DNA of 64,000 nt from contig JAHDLO010000014.1 in NCBI GenBank assembly GCA_018432235.1, positions 62,001 to 126,000 of the forward strand. Reading direction: 5' to 3'. The notes below the pieces were generated by a model. That model was not told the DNA's origin. It searched no databases and saw nothing but the letters and a program-made list of their open reading frames with translations. The number at the start of each line of letters is the position of its first letter. Position 1 is the stretch's first letter. The translations under genes were made by a program, and so were the position numbers. Below are positions 1 to 8,270 of this stretch, in pieces. The DNA is from Clostridiaceae bacterium. GTDB lineage: Bacteria > Bacillota > Clostridia > Peptostreptococcales > Natronincolaceae.

Positions 1-239
1 AAGATGTATTTAGAAATCTGTGAAAATGCATCCTCCTGAAAAAACGCTTCGTAGGATGGGTCCTCCTGCAGGCTAATGCTTGAAATGCCAGGACTCGGCA
101 AATCCTCCCCCTTAGGGTCCGACGGCGTTCCCTTTGTGCTGCAGCTGCTTAAAAGGTTGATTAAAATCATCATCACCATCATTAATGCGTATCTTTTTTT
201 ATCCCTTTGCTGCCTCATAACATTGTCCCTTCTCTCCAT
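1..239 (-). CDS. Lipoprotein, 5' part only, runs off the left edge
   Basis: Reading leftward from an ATG at 239, the frame stays open to the window edge (79 codons). It begins MERRDNVMRQQ, then has a basic stretch (RDKKR), a hydrophobic Met/Leu-rich segment and a lipobox LSSC near residue 33, followed by a Ser/Pro/Gly-rich linker. This is the layout of a lipoprotein exported by Sec and anchored through the diacylated Cys. An AAGGAG site lies about 8 bases upstream of the ATG, preferring it over the in-frame ATG at 218. The functional domain is outside the window, so no function is assigned. The opposite-strand ORF at 76-285 is the shadow of this gene. Confidence 0.7.
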   Translation of the reverse strand, partial: MERRDNVMRQQRDKKRYALMMVMMILINLLSSCSTKGTPSDPKGEDLPSPGISSISLQEDPSYEAFFQEDAFSQISKYI

Positions 240-465
240 CCTGTCAAGGCTCCTTCGGCAATTTAGAGTGCCTTCTTTTCTATGATTTCAATTCCTTTAA
301 TGCTTTAAAATATCTCATATCGTATTGCTGATGACTTATTGGTACCTTCACTAATTCTTTATTCATTCTAACATAGAATATACTGACATCCTTTAAGAAT
401 TAATTACAGCTAGCTTACAATTAGGTTTCTCCACATTTCATAGAAAAAAAACGAACTTTCCTTGA

Positions 466-510
466 AATTAAAAAAACAAGGTAAACAGCCGTATAAACGA
501 CGTTTACCTT
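466..510 (-). terminator. Intrinsic terminator of the beta-keto acid operon
   Basis: A 9-bp stem (478-486 with 502-510) closes a 15-nt loop. On the minus strand it is followed by a T-rich run at 466-476. It sits about 50 bases after the thiolase stop and is the first good terminator after the permease gene, so it probably ends the whole operon. Confidence 0.75.
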
Positions 511-557
511 ATTGTTGATCCTTTTTATATTAATTCAAAGCCAGCTTTAATTTATGC

Positions 558-1739
558 CTATACCGCTTCAATGATTATAGCTGCTGCAGGGCCACCGCCG
601 GCGCAGAGGGAAGCACAGCCATAACGTACGCCGCGGCGGCGCATTTCATAGATCATGGTGACAATTAATCTGGCTCCGGTACAGCCTACGGGATGACCGA
701 GGCCCACACCTGAGCCATTGGCATTTACCTTATCCAGGCTCAGCTTCAGCTCTCGATTGACGCCGATAAACTGGGCGGCAAAGGCCTCGTTGATTTCCCA
801 ATAGCCTATGTCTTCTTTTTTTAGATTGGCAAATTTTAAAGCCCGTTCTACAGCAGGCACTACCCCCATACCCATGATTTTGGGCTCAACCCCTGCTGAA
901 GCAGTGGCAACGATTCGGCCTAAGGGCTTAATGCCCTGTGCCTTGGCAGCTTCTGCAGCCATTAAGATCAGGGCTGCTGCACCGTCATTTAGGCCAGAGG
1001 CATTGCCTGCGGTGACAGTCCCCTCCTTTTGAAAAGCCGGAGGCAGTGTAGCCAGTGCATCAAGGGTGGTTGCCTTAGGATGCTCATCTGTATCAAAGAC
1101 CACCTTCCCCTTTTTAGTCTGTATTTCTACGGGAACGATCTCTTCCTTAAACCGGCCATCCTTGATGGCATTTAAGGCCCTCTGGTTGCTGATGAGGGCC
1201 AGTTCATCCTGCTCCTGACGGGAAATATTGTACATTTCTGCCACATTCTCCGCCGTAACCCCCATGTGGGCGTTGATAAAGCCGCAGACTAAGCCATTGT
1301 ATAACAGGGTATCCTGTAGGGTATCTCCGGGCCCCAGACGATAGCCATAACGGGCTTTGGGCAGCAGATAGGGGGCATTGCTCATGCTTTCAGTGCCCAC
1401 CACTGCGCCGACATCAATTTTGCCCAGAATAATTTGCTGTGCAATAATCTCTGTGGCCCTCATGGAGGAAGGGCACTGCTGGTTTACTGTCATGGCAGAA
1501 GCTTCGACGGGTACGCCGCTTCTGATGGCCACATGGCGGGCAATATTGCCGGGATTTGCCGCTTGAAGACAGTTTCCTGCAACTACCTCCTCCAGCTTGC
1601 TCGAATCAAGGCCTGCCTTGGTTAAGGCACCCGTCAAAGCGGTTATGCCCAAATCAACAGCAGACACATTTTTTAATGCACCCATAAAATCTCCGATGGC
1701 AGTTCGTGCTGCCCCAACAATAACAACCTCACGACTCAT
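558..1739 (-). CDS. thlA: Acetyl-CoA acetyltransferase (thiolase)
   Basis: Degradative/biosynthetic thiolase of 393 aa interconverting acetoacetyl-CoA + CoA and two acetyl-CoA in the cytoplasm. The expected catalytic residues are visible: Cys89 in NQQCPSS, His349 in [10 protein letters not shown] and Cys379 in CAGGG; NEAFAAQ is also present. Length is normal for the family. The frame extends upstream to 1769, but the ATG at 1739 has an AGGAGT site 8 bases ahead and gives the usual N-terminus ([14 protein letters not shown]). It is the last gene of the operon. There it probably splits acetoacetyl-CoA made by AtoDA from the acetoacetate released by the cleavage enzyme. Family certain; direction in vivo inferred. 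Confidence 0.95.
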   Translation of the reverse strand: MSREVVIVGAARTAIGDFMGALKNVSAVDLGITALTGALTKAGLDSSKLEEVVAGNCLQAANPGNIARHVAIRSGVPVEASAMTVNQQCPSSMRATEIIAQQIILGKIDVGAVVGTESMSNAPYLLPKARYGYRLGPGDTLQDTLLYNGLVCGFINAHMGVTAENVAEMYNISRQEQDELALISNQRALNAIKDGRFKEEIVPVEIQTKKGKVVFDTDEHPKATTLDALATLPPAFQKEGTVTAGNASGLNDGAAALILMAAEAAKAQGIKPLGRIVATASAGVEPKIMGMGVVPAVERALKFANLKKEDIGYWEINEAFAAQFIGVNRELKLSLDKVNANGSGVGLGHPVGCTGARLIVTMIYEMRRRGVRYGCASLCAGGGPAAAIIIEAV

Positions 1740-1844
1740 TTTTATCACTCCTATCGACATCTTTTGCAATACTATTTTTGAAGTAGCCGGGGATATCTAA
1801 GCCGCCGACAATCCTTCAATTTTGGAAGCTATAATTGGTTAATG

Positions 1845-2588
1845 CTACGATACTATTCCTCCGTCTACACTGAGGACGGTTCCCGTAATAAAGGAGGCCT
1901 CGTCAGAAGCCAGGAAGGCGAAGGCATTGGCTATATCCTCCGGTTGTCCCAAGGTTCTTAAGGGGGTTTTTTCCTTCGTCATTTCAATGACCTTTTCCGG
2001 CATTTTATCCGTCATAGGGGTAACAATAAAGCCTGGGGCGACGGCCACAGCCCTGATTTTCTTACGGCCCAGCTCCTTAGCCCAGGTCTTGGTCATTCCG
2101 ATGACACCCCATTTGGTAGCAGCATAGTTGGTCTGCCCAAAGTTGCCATAGATGCCCACCACGGAGCTGGTGCTTAAAATAACGCCACCGCTTTCCTGAG
2201 TCGCCATCACCTTAGCCGCCGCCTGACCACACAAAAATACCCCCTTCAGATTTACAGCAATGACCTTATCCCATTGGTCTTCGGTCATTTTTAATAATTG
2301 ACTGTCATCCGTAATTCCGGCATTATTGACGATTATATCTAGTTTGCCAAAGGCTTTAACAGTGTCTTCAACCATCTTAGCAACACTTGCGGCATCAACT
2401 ACATCAACTATCAAGCCCAGCGCTTCTCCGCCAAGCTTTTGAATATCGGCTGCTACCCCATCTACGCTTTCTTGAGTGAGTCCAGCCACCACTACCTTGG
2501 CACCCTCTTGAGCAAATTTTAGACAGGTGGCTTTTCCTATTCCTCCTCCACCGCCTGTAACAATAGCTACCTTTCCTTGCAGCTTCAT
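1845..2588 (-). CDS. Short-chain dehydrogenase/reductase, FabG/PhaB-like
   Basis: Classical SDR of 247 aa. The nucleotide-binding glycine motif TGGGGGIG lies at residues 11-18, NNAG at about 88-91, a catalytic Ser near 141 and the YAATK motif gives Tyr155/Lys159. Such enzymes reduce 3-oxoacyl-ACP or acetoacetyl-CoA, or oxidise 3-hydroxy compounds, with NAD(P)H. Its start overlaps the stop of the preceding membrane-protein gene by 4 bases (ATGA type), so the two are translationally coupled. In an operon handling acetoacetyl-CoA it could be a 3-hydroxybutyryl-CoA dehydrogenase, or it could oxidise the unknown hydroxy-acid substrate. Not a core FAS FabG by context, since no fab or acp genes are nearby. 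Confidence 0.88.
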   Translation of the reverse strand: MKLQGKVAIVTGGGGGIGKATCLKFAQEGAKVVVAGLTQESVDGVAADIQKLGGEALGLIVDVVDAASVAKMVEDTVKAFGKLDIIVNNAGITDDSQLLKMTEDQWDKVIAVNLKGVFLCGQAAAKVMATQESGGVILSTSSVVGIYGNFGQTNYAATKWGVIGMTKTWAKELGRKKIRAVAVAPGFIVTPMTDKMPEKVIEMTKEKTPLRTLGQPEDIANAFAFLASDEASFITGTVLSVDGGIVS

Positions 2589-3100
2589 TTATGAATCACC
2601 TCTTCCTTATTATTTTCACTTTCCTTTAAGGGCTCCACCCATTTACTAATGATTATGGTGCCACCGATTAAAAATCCTCCCCCCAGCAGTGCAATAGCTG
2701 CCAATACTAAAGGTGCTGTAGTGCCATATACCATGCCCACCATCAGAAAAACCATGAAGGCATAGCTATTAAAGACCAGGGGTACTGCATCCTTAAACAG
2801 GACGATTAAAAAAACAAACAGGCCTATGAATATCAGCTTCGGGATAAAATCGCCCAAAGCAGGCATCAGCAGTATAGTAAAATGCACCATCAGAACAGTA
2901 CAAATAATACCTATGATACTGCCAACAAAAATGGCAGGAATCGTCTTGGTGTCAAGATGACCCAGAAAAAAGAAAACTAAAGCCGCGAACATCGGCCAGC
3001 CCGGCAGCCTTAAATAATAAATCGCCACCTCCGCCACCATAATCAAAGCCACCAGCAATAAACCAAAAATGATATTGTACCGATTAAAGCAAGCCTTCAT
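2585..3100 (-). CDS. Five-to-six-span membrane protein, function unknown
   Basis: 171 aa, almost entirely hydrophobic with about five or six membrane segments, a short basic N-terminus and a charged C-terminal tail rich in Glu/Asn/Lys. A GGAGGG site precedes the ATG. It lies between AtoA and the SDR and is coupled to the SDR by a 4-base overlap, so it is co-expressed with the beta-keto acid pathway. Size and layout faintly recall small DUF1097-type proteins, but I see no diagnostic motif. A role in substrate or product movement across the membrane is only a guess from position. Confidence 0.75.
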   Translation of the reverse strand: MKACFNRYNIIFGLLLVALIMVAEVAIYYLRLPGWPMFAALVFFFLGHLDTKTIPAIFVGSIIGIICTVLMVHFTILLMPALGDFIPKLIFIGLFVFLIVLFKDAVPLVFNSYAFMVFLMVGMVYGTTAPLVLAAIALLGGGFLIGGTIIISKWVEPLKESENNKEEVIHK

Positions 3101-3137
3101 TCAATCCCTCCTACAAATATTGTTTCTATTCCAGCTT

Positions 3138-3791
3138 TTATTCCATGATGTCGATTTTATCCGGTATAATTAGATTTGCTTCGGTTTTAGCCTGAATTTC
3201 CTCCAATGTGACACCGGATGCCAGCTCCCTTAAGGCAATTCCCTCTGGGGTTATCTCCATCACGCCTAATTCCGTTACGATATAATCCACCTCGTTAGCA
3301 GCAGTTAGGGGCAGGCTGCAGCTCTTTAGGATTTTGGGGTTGCCTTCCTTGGTGGTATGCTCCATAGCAATGATGACTTTGCGGGCGCCTGCCACCAGGT
3401 CCATGGCTCCCCCCATGCCCGGTACCATTTTTCCGGGTACCATCCAGTTGGCCAAATTTCCCTTTTCATCTACCTCCAGGGCACCTAAGACTGTTGCAGC
3501 CAGGTGTCCCCCACGTATTAGGGCAAAGGACATTGCACTGTCGAAGCAAGCACCGCCGGGAACAATCGTAACGGGTGCGGCGCCGGCGTTGACAACATCC
3601 TTTTCCTCTTCTCCCTCCGCCGGTGTTGGCCCTAAACCGATAAAGCCATTTTCGGAATGCAGCATAACCTTGGCCTCTGCAGGAAGATAATTGGCTACAA
3701 TAGTGGGCATACCAATCCCCAGATTTACCAGATCCCCCGCCTTAAAAAACTTAGCCACTCTTTTAGCGATGATTTCCCTTGAATTCATCAT
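3138..3791 (-). CDS. atoA: 3-oxoacid CoA-transferase subunit B (AtoA/ScoB family)
   Basis: Beta subunit of a heteromeric family I CoA-transferase. The catalytic signature SENG is at residues 46-49, and Glu47 is the expected residue forming the enzyme-CoA thioester. At 217 aa it has normal length. It lies 14 bases after subunit A, the usual pairing. With AtoD it would move CoA from an acyl-CoA (acetyl-, butyryl- or the BKACE product) to acetoacetate, giving acetoacetyl-CoA for the thiolase. GGAGG lies 8 bases before the first of two adjacent ATGs. Exact acyl donor unknown. Confidence 0.93.
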   Translation of the reverse strand: MMNSREIIAKRVAKFFKAGDLVNLGIGMPTIVANYLPAEAKVMLHSENGFIGLGPTPAEGEEEKDVVNAGAAPVTIVPGGACFDSAMSFALIRGGHLAATVLGALEVDEKGNLANWMVPGKMVPGMGGAMDLVAGARKVIIAMEHTTKEGNPKILKSCSLPLTAANEVDYIVTELGVMEITPEGIALRELASGVTLEEIQAKTEANLIIPDKIDIME

Positions 3792-3805
3792 GTGATCTCC
3801 CTCCT

Positions 3806-4453
3806 TTACCCCTTTATAATCATATCCACCACAGCACCCGGGGTCATAATCTCGTCGGGGTCCAGTGCGCCTGCAGCTACTATTTCCTCTGCTTCTACAA
3901 TCACAAAGGCAGCTGCCATTGCCATCAATGGATTAAAATTTCGTGCTGATCTGCGATAGACCAAATTACCATAGGTATCTGCCTTCCATGCCTTAATTAA
4001 GGCGATATCGGCTTTGAGGGGCAGCTCCAGCAGGTAGGTCTTCCCCTCCTTTGTTATCTTCTCCTTCCCCACCTCTACAATTGTGCCAACGCCGGTTGGG
4101 GTTAGCACACCGCCTAAGCCCGCACCTCCGCAACGGATTCTTTCCGCCAGGGTGCCCTGGGGAACCAGCTCAACCTCCAATTCTTCTGCATTCATTTGCC
4201 GGCCTGTTTCCTTATTGGTGCCGATATGGGAAACCATCACCCTTTTCAGCTGCCTGCTGACCACCAGCCGACCCACGCCCTTATCCACAAAGGAAGTATC
4301 GTTGGCGATAAGGGTAAGATTTTTTACACCCTTTTCCAGCAAACCATCTATCAGTCCCTCCGGAGTTCCTGTCCCCAGAAAGCCCCCAATCATAATCGTC
4401 TGATTATCGGCAATTCTGGCTAAGGCCTCCTCCAGCTCAGCTACTTTACTCAA
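3806..4453 (-). CDS. atoD: 3-oxoacid CoA-transferase subunit A (AtoD/ScoA family)
   Basis: Alpha subunit (215 aa) of the same CoA-transferase. The glycine-rich GGFLGTGTPEG near residues 23-33 is the CoA-binding motif of subunit A. Translation begins at TTG (4453), supported by AGGAGGG 7 bases upstream; no closer ATG exists in frame. It is followed directly by atoA. The 106 bases upstream of it, toward the acetyl-CoA hydrolase-like gene, are occupied by the left half of repeat R1, so the two halves of the operon are joined by a repeat insertion rather than tightly packed. Confidence 0.93.
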   Translation of the reverse strand: MSKVAELEEALARIADNQTIMIGGFLGTGTPEGLIDGLLEKGVKNLTLIANDTSFVDKGVGRLVVSRQLKRVMVSHIGTNKETGRQMNAEELEVELVPQGTLAERIRCGGAGLGGVLTPTGVGTIVEVGKEKITKEGKTYLLELPLKADIALIKAWKADTYGNLVYRRSARNFNPLMAMAAAFVIVEAEEIVAAGALDPDEIMTPGAVVDMIIKG

Positions 4454-4475
4454 AATTAGCCCTCCTTTATCTCAT

Positions 4476-4555
4476 AACAAAAGTGCCGTCCACGTTTGAT
4501 TTCCAAAGGAACCCATGTGTTCCTTTGAACGCTCCACTGTATTCTCCTTATTTTA
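4476..4555. repeat. Dispersed repeat R1, copy A (left half)
   Basis: An AAAAGTG..CCACGTTTG..TTTCC start followed by a CAAAGGAA/TTCCTTTG hairpin (4504-4511 with 4520-4527) and TCTCCTTATTTTA. It aligns with the left half of the copy at 62231-62380. It fills the gap between atoD and the acetyl-CoA hydrolase-like gene, inside an operon. Confidence 0.65.
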
Positions 4556-4559
4556 TCCC

Positions 4560-5861
4560 TTACCATATTTGATGCTTGAAGGCAGCCTCCCGCAAACTCT
4601 GGCGGAAATCCGGATGTGCCACTGCGATTAGGTTTTCCACCCTCTCTCTGATGGTGCGGGCCTTCATGGGGGCAATACCATACTCTGTAACAATGTAGTC
4701 GATATTGTTTCTGGAAAGGGTAACGGCTGCTCCTGGGGTCAGCCAGGGCTGTATGGTGGAGATGGTGCCGTCCTTAGCGGTTGAATTTAGGGCAATGATG
4801 GAACGGCCGTTTTTGGCATGGATGGCCCCTTCTGCCGTATCATTTTGCCCACCGGTGCCACTCCAGCTCCTCAAGCCTATAGACTCCGAGCAAATTTGTC
4901 CTGTCAAATCCACCTGCAGCCCAGTATTGATGGAAACCATATTGTCGTTTTGGGCAATCACAAAGGGGTTATTCACATATTCGCCCCGCAGCAGCTGGAC
5001 AGACGGGTTATTGTCCAGAAAGTCATAAAGCTCTTGTGTGCCCAAGGCAAAGTTTCCGATTAGCTTGCCCTTATGCAGGGTCTTTTTCCTCCCTGTCACA
5101 ACACCCGCCATAGCCAGCTCCGCCATGCTGCTGGTGATCATCTCGGTGTGAATCCCTAAATCACGCTTATTCATAAAGGCTAATGCTACAGCATTGGGAA
5201 TGCTGCCGATACCCAGCTGAATGGTGTCACCATCGTTTACTAGGGTAGCCACATAGTTTCCAATGGTCTGATCGTTTTCAGTAATCGGGGCCACCGGCAG
5301 TATGGGAACAGGTCGATCAACCTCCACGATGTAGTCAATATCGTCAATAGGAAGCTCTGTATCGCCGCCTACATTGGGCAAACGGGGGTTGACCTCCATG
5401 ATTACCAGGTCGGCATTTTCTATAAAGGTCTTTTCATACAGCGCACTTAGGGCGGTTCTACAGTAGCCGTGCTTGTCCATCGGGCCTACGGTTCCAATAA
5501 AGACATTGGGCGGCTTAACCTGTACCTTTCTGACAAAGCCGTTATGCAGATGAACCGGCTGAAGGCTAACGGTTCCCAGACTATGGGCTTTTCTTAATCC
5601 CGCACCCAAGAAAAAGGAATTTGTTCTGAAGATATCCTTCATCTCAGGATTATTGAAAAACTCGTAGCTGCCCATGGATAGTGACAGCCAAACGGTAATA
5701 TCACTAACTCTGTCCTTGATGGTATGCAGCTTACTCAGTATAGCCATAGGCTCCAGCCCTGCAAAGCCCGATACAATTTCATCCCCGGGCTTGATCAAGG
5801 AGAGGGCTTCCTCGACGGTAATTTTTTTTGCGTTGTACATTTCCTGATATCTGTTTGCCAT
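4560..5861 (-). CDS. Acetyl-CoA hydrolase/4-hydroxybutyrate CoA-transferase family protein
   Basis: 433 aa, the size of the Cat1/Cat2/AbfT family, which moves CoA between acetate and another carboxylic acid. The family's C-terminal signature is clear (EYGIAPMKARTIRERVENLI then AHPDFRQ). The N-terminal half carries the expected ALSLIKPGDEIVSG and GTVGPMDKHGY. The frame begins at 5867, but the second ATG (5861) has GAGG 9 bases upstream. In this operon it may recover the CoA of the acyl-CoA formed by the cleavage enzyme by transfer to acetate, feeding acetyl-CoA back to that enzyme. Substrate is inferred, not visible. It would be the operon's second CoA-transferase besides AtoDA. Confidence 0.88.
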   Translation of the reverse strand: MANRYQEMYNAKKITVEEALSLIKPGDEIVSGFAGLEPMAILSKLHTIKDRVSDITVWLSLSMGSYEFFNNPEMKDIFRTNSFFLGAGLRKAHSLGTVSLQPVHLHNGFVRKVQVKPPNVFIGTVGPMDKHGYCRTALSALYEKTFIENADLVIMEVNPRLPNVGGDTELPIDDIDYIVEVDRPVPILPVAPITENDQTIGNYVATLVNDGDTIQLGIGSIPNAVALAFMNKRDLGIHTEMITSSMAELAMAGVVTGRKKTLHKGKLIGNFALGTQELYDFLDNNPSVQLLRGEYVNNPFVIAQNDNMVSINTGLQVDLTGQICSESIGLRSWSGTGGQNDTAEGAIHAKNGRSIIALNSTAKDGTISTIQPWLTPGAAVTLSRNNIDYIVTEYGIAPMKARTIRERVENLIAVAHPDFRQSLREAAFKHQIW

Positions 5862-6017
5862 AGTCATTCACCTCTGATTTTTCGTAATTGGAGGGAGGCG
5901 CAGTTGAGAAGCCAATACCCTGACAGCCTTAACCCTTAGCATAACAGGGTAAGGCTTTGCCTAAGCTGTGTTGATGCCAAAGCACTGGCGCTGCTGCGCC
6001 TTCCCGGTTATTTCTTT

Positions 6018-6851
6018 CTATTTGAGTCCTAGTATTTCTCTGGTTTCAGCAGGAGTAGCAATTTGCTTATCGAAATTCTTAATGACTTTTACCGCTCGCT
6101 CCACCAAAGCAACATTGGTGGCTTTAACATCTCGGCTATACATGAGATTATCCTCCAGTCCCACACGGATACCGTCAGCCCCCAAGGCCAGAGCGGCATA
6201 CATAATGGGGAGATGGGCCTTACCAATACCGAAGGCAGACCATATGGCCCCCTCTGGCTTTAGCCTGACCAGGTGCATCAAATTATCTACTGTTGCCTCC
6301 ATGCCCCCCAGAACCCCTAAAACAAACTGAATGCATAAAGGGTCCTTCAGGATACCTTTCTTTGCATAGTAATTGACATTCCCCAGCATACCGGCATCAA
6401 ATATCTCCAGCTCAGGGCGTATATTGTTTTCCAGATAGCAGCTACCCAGCTGCTCCAGAAAGGCCGGAGAGTTTTCAAAGACGGCATGGCAGCCCCAGTT
6501 CATGCTGCCGGCATCATAGGAGCCCATCTGAATTTCTGGATTCTCCCTAAAGTGAATCATTCTCTGTTCATTTGCCAAAGGAATTTTTGAGCCGGAGGAG
6601 GTGCAATTAATGATCACATCGCAGTCCTTGTGGGCCCGGATCAGCTTTATGGTCTCGGCATACTTAGCCGGGTCCATGGTGCCTTCACCCTGGTCATCCC
6701 TCATATGCAGATGGACTATGGCAGCACCGGCTTTCCAGCATTGATAGGCATCCTCCGCTATTTCAGCCGGTGTTATTGGTAGATGCTCATTCATTTCTTT
6801 AGTTGCCCATGCACCGGTTAGTGCTGCAGTAATAAAAATTTTATCAGCCAT
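6018..6851 (-). CDS. Beta-keto acid cleavage enzyme (BKACE, DUF849 / Kce family)
   Basis: 277 aa, Zn-dependent Claisen-type enzyme: beta-keto acid + acetyl-CoA gives acetoacetate + a new acyl-CoA. The metal ligands appear as His47 and His49 (VHLHMRD) and Glu233 (IRVGLEDN), with Arg229 and Asp234 in the usual places. The best-known member, Kce, cleaves 3-keto-5-aminohexanoate in lysine fermentation; other members cleave dehydrocarnitine and various keto acids. None of the other lysine-fermentation genes (kamA, kamDE, kdd, kal) is in this window, so a lysine role is not supported here. AAAGGAGA precedes the ATG. The neighbours supply a candidate dehydrogenase upstream and acetoacetate-using enzymes downstream. 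Confidence 0.92.
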   Translation of the reverse strand: MADKIFITAALTGAWATKEMNEHLPITPAEIAEDAYQCWKAGAAIVHLHMRDDQGEGTMDPAKYAETIKLIRAHKDCDVIINCTSSGSKIPLANEQRMIHFRENPEIQMGSYDAGSMNWGCHAVFENSPAFLEQLGSCYLENNIRPELEIFDAGMLGNVNYYAKKGILKDPLCIQFVLGVLGGMEATVDNLMHLVRLKPEGAIWSAFGIGKAHLPIMYAALALGADGIRVGLEDNLMYSRDVKATNVALVERAVKVIKNFDKQIATPAETREILGLK

Positions 6852-6887
6852 TTTCTCTTCTCCTTTAAATTTAATATTATTTGAAAT

Positions 6888-7050
6888 TAGTGCCTCGCCG
6901 CAGTTAAAGCTTAGGTTAAGCCCAGAGGAAAATTTTCATATAGAGAGGCGGAGGAGGAAGTAATATCTGTAATATTACGACCGACGACAACGAAGCTATA
7001 TGGCAATTAAACCAGGGATTACCTATGAATTTAACTGCGATGAGGTGCTA
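6888..7050. mobile_element. Repeat R2, copy 1 (MITE-like, about 163 bp)
   Basis: Begins TAGTGCCTCGCCGCAGTTAAA and ends with a near-complement (TTTAACTGCGATGAGGTGCTA), about 15 of 19 matching within the inverted ends, flanked by TA on both sides. It has no coding capacity. A second copy, inverted relative to this one, is at 24000-24163 and aligns over its whole length. The right end reaches into the PanE-like gene and supplies its TAG stop (7048-7050). Confidence 0.75.
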
Positions 7051-8061
7051 GGCATCAAAATATTTTAAGTTATCCATGCTTAAGGGGATTTCCCCTGCCT
7101 CAATGCCCCTTACCACCCTTACAACCGTATCGCAGAAGGGGGTTGGAATGCCAGCATTTCTGCCCTCATCACAGATATAGCCATTAATCATGCCTACCTC
7201 CGTCACCTTGCCCTTTTCTAGGTCCTGCAGCATGCTGGCCTTGGCAGGCCGCATTTTGCTTACGATGTCATAAAAAATCTTTTGTGATTTAGCAAATCCT
7301 TCCTCTGTATCAATTTTCCCCATGTCGGTCATATCCTGACCCCAGAACAAAGGCATGGTATAGCCTAAGGCTGTGCAGATGGCAACCGCTTCATGGGCGA
7401 TATAGCTCATGCAGGCGCTGGCCTTGGGGTTGTCGATAATCTCCCCGAAGGTGCAGCCCAATGCCGCCGACATACCGCTCCAGCAGCTGTTAAACATCAC
7501 CTTCAGCCACCTTGCCCCCATCAGGTTGTCGGTAATGATGACAGGCCCCATATTTTCCAGTGCCTTCGCCACCTTTTTAATACGGTCACCTATGACACCA
7601 TCCATCTCACCAATTTCAAATAAGGACTCCTGTTTGGAAATATCCTGGGTCAGCTGGGAAACACCCGGCTCAACAAAGGTGGCTCCCCACATGACAGCCC
7701 CGCCCACTGTCCTTTCCTTGCCGATGATCTCGGCAACACTGGGCTCCGGAACTCCGTTTTGCAGTGTACAAACAATGCTGTCGGCCTTCAGGAAGGGTAA
7801 CAGCCGCGGCAGTACCTCCTTGTTAGACGTCTGCTTGGTCAACAGAAATACTAGGTCGTACTTCCCCTCCATTTGGTCAGGTGTAATGGCCTTGACCGGT
7901 ACTGTTAGTTCTGCGCTGCCAATTACCTGTGCTCCTTTTTCATTCAATGCTTTGACATGCTGGGCGTAGTTATCTATTAGAATGGTCTCATGTCCGTTTT
8001 TGTTCATATAGGCGCCTAAGATTGTGCCCATGGCGCCGCAGCCAAATATTGCAGTTCTCAC
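7048..8061 (-). CDS. 2-dehydropantoate 2-reductase family dehydrogenase (PanE/ApbA-like)
   Basis: 337 aa, NAD(P)-dependent: Rossmann motif GCGAMG at residues 7-12, QNGV near 101-104, and the C-terminal helical domain beginning RWLKVMFN, with Lys187 aligning to the catalytic Lys of PanE and Asn191 to the first substrate Asn. The next conserved Asn of true PanE aligns with Ser195 here, which suggests a different substrate. Placed between the permease and the beta-keto acid cleavage enzyme, it probably oxidises a hydroxy acid to the keto acid that BKACE cleaves; pantothenate synthesis is unlikely as no pan genes are nearby. Start is GTG (8061) with AGGAGG 8 bases ahead. Its stop codon is donated by repeat R2. 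Confidence 0.85.
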   Translation of the reverse strand: MRTAIFGCGAMGTILGAYMNKNGHETILIDNYAQHVKALNEKGAQVIGSAELTVPVKAITPDQMEGKYDLVFLLTKQTSNKEVLPRLLPFLKADSIVCTLQNGVPEPSVAEIIGKERTVGGAVMWGATFVEPGVSQLTQDISKQESLFEIGEMDGVIGDRIKKVAKALENMGPVIITDNLMGARWLKVMFNSCWSGMSAALGCTFGEIIDNPKASACMSYIAHEAVAICTALGYTMPLFWGQDMTDMGKIDTEEGFAKSQKIFYDIVSKMRPAKASMLQDLEKGKVTEVGMINGYICDEGRNAGIPTPFCDTVVRVVRGIEAGEIPLSMDNLKYFDA

Positions 8062-8080
8062 GCTGTCTCCTCCTTAGAGT

Positions 8081-8111
8081 AATGCAGGGGTTAGCAGCTA
8101 ACCCTTGCATT
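8081..8111 (-). promoter_or_regulatory. Long hairpin in the leader of the PanE-like gene
   Basis: A 14-bp stem with one G-U pair (AATGCAGGGGTTAG against CTAACCCTTGCATT) lies a few bases upstream of the Shine-Dalgarno site of the dehydrogenase gene, between it and the permease. On the minus strand no T-run follows, so it is not a terminator in that direction. It may protect the downstream mRNA or modulate expression between permease and enzymes. Confidence 0.5.
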
Positions 8112-8150
8112 ACTATATTTTTTTGATTGTATCTCTTACTCATAACACTA

Positions 8151-8232
8151 CTCGCCTCCCTTATTTTAATCAGGAGGGCCACCCCCTTAACAGCTTTCTG
8201 TTTCATAGGAAATTAACGAACCTTCCTACGAA
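8151..8232. repeat. Dispersed repeat R1, copy B (right half)
   Basis: CTCCCTTATTTTAAT, then CACCCCCTTAACA and a TTTCATAGGAAAT...TTCCTACGAA hairpin, aligning with the right half of the copy at 23022-23251. It occupies most of the gap between permease and PanE-like genes. Confidence 0.65.
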
Positions 8233-8270
8233 TGGACTAAGCCTTAAGGCGGTCAAGGTGCTAAGAAATC

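Noticed and set aside
76..285. 69-aa plus-strand ORF at the left edge
   Set aside because: It is antisense to a lipoprotein start with lipobox, basic N-terminus and ribosome site on the minus strand.
6018..6851. Calling the BKACE gene kce of lysine fermentation
   Set aside because: kamA, kamDE, kdd and kal are absent from the window; neighbours differ (PanE-like, SDR, GntP).
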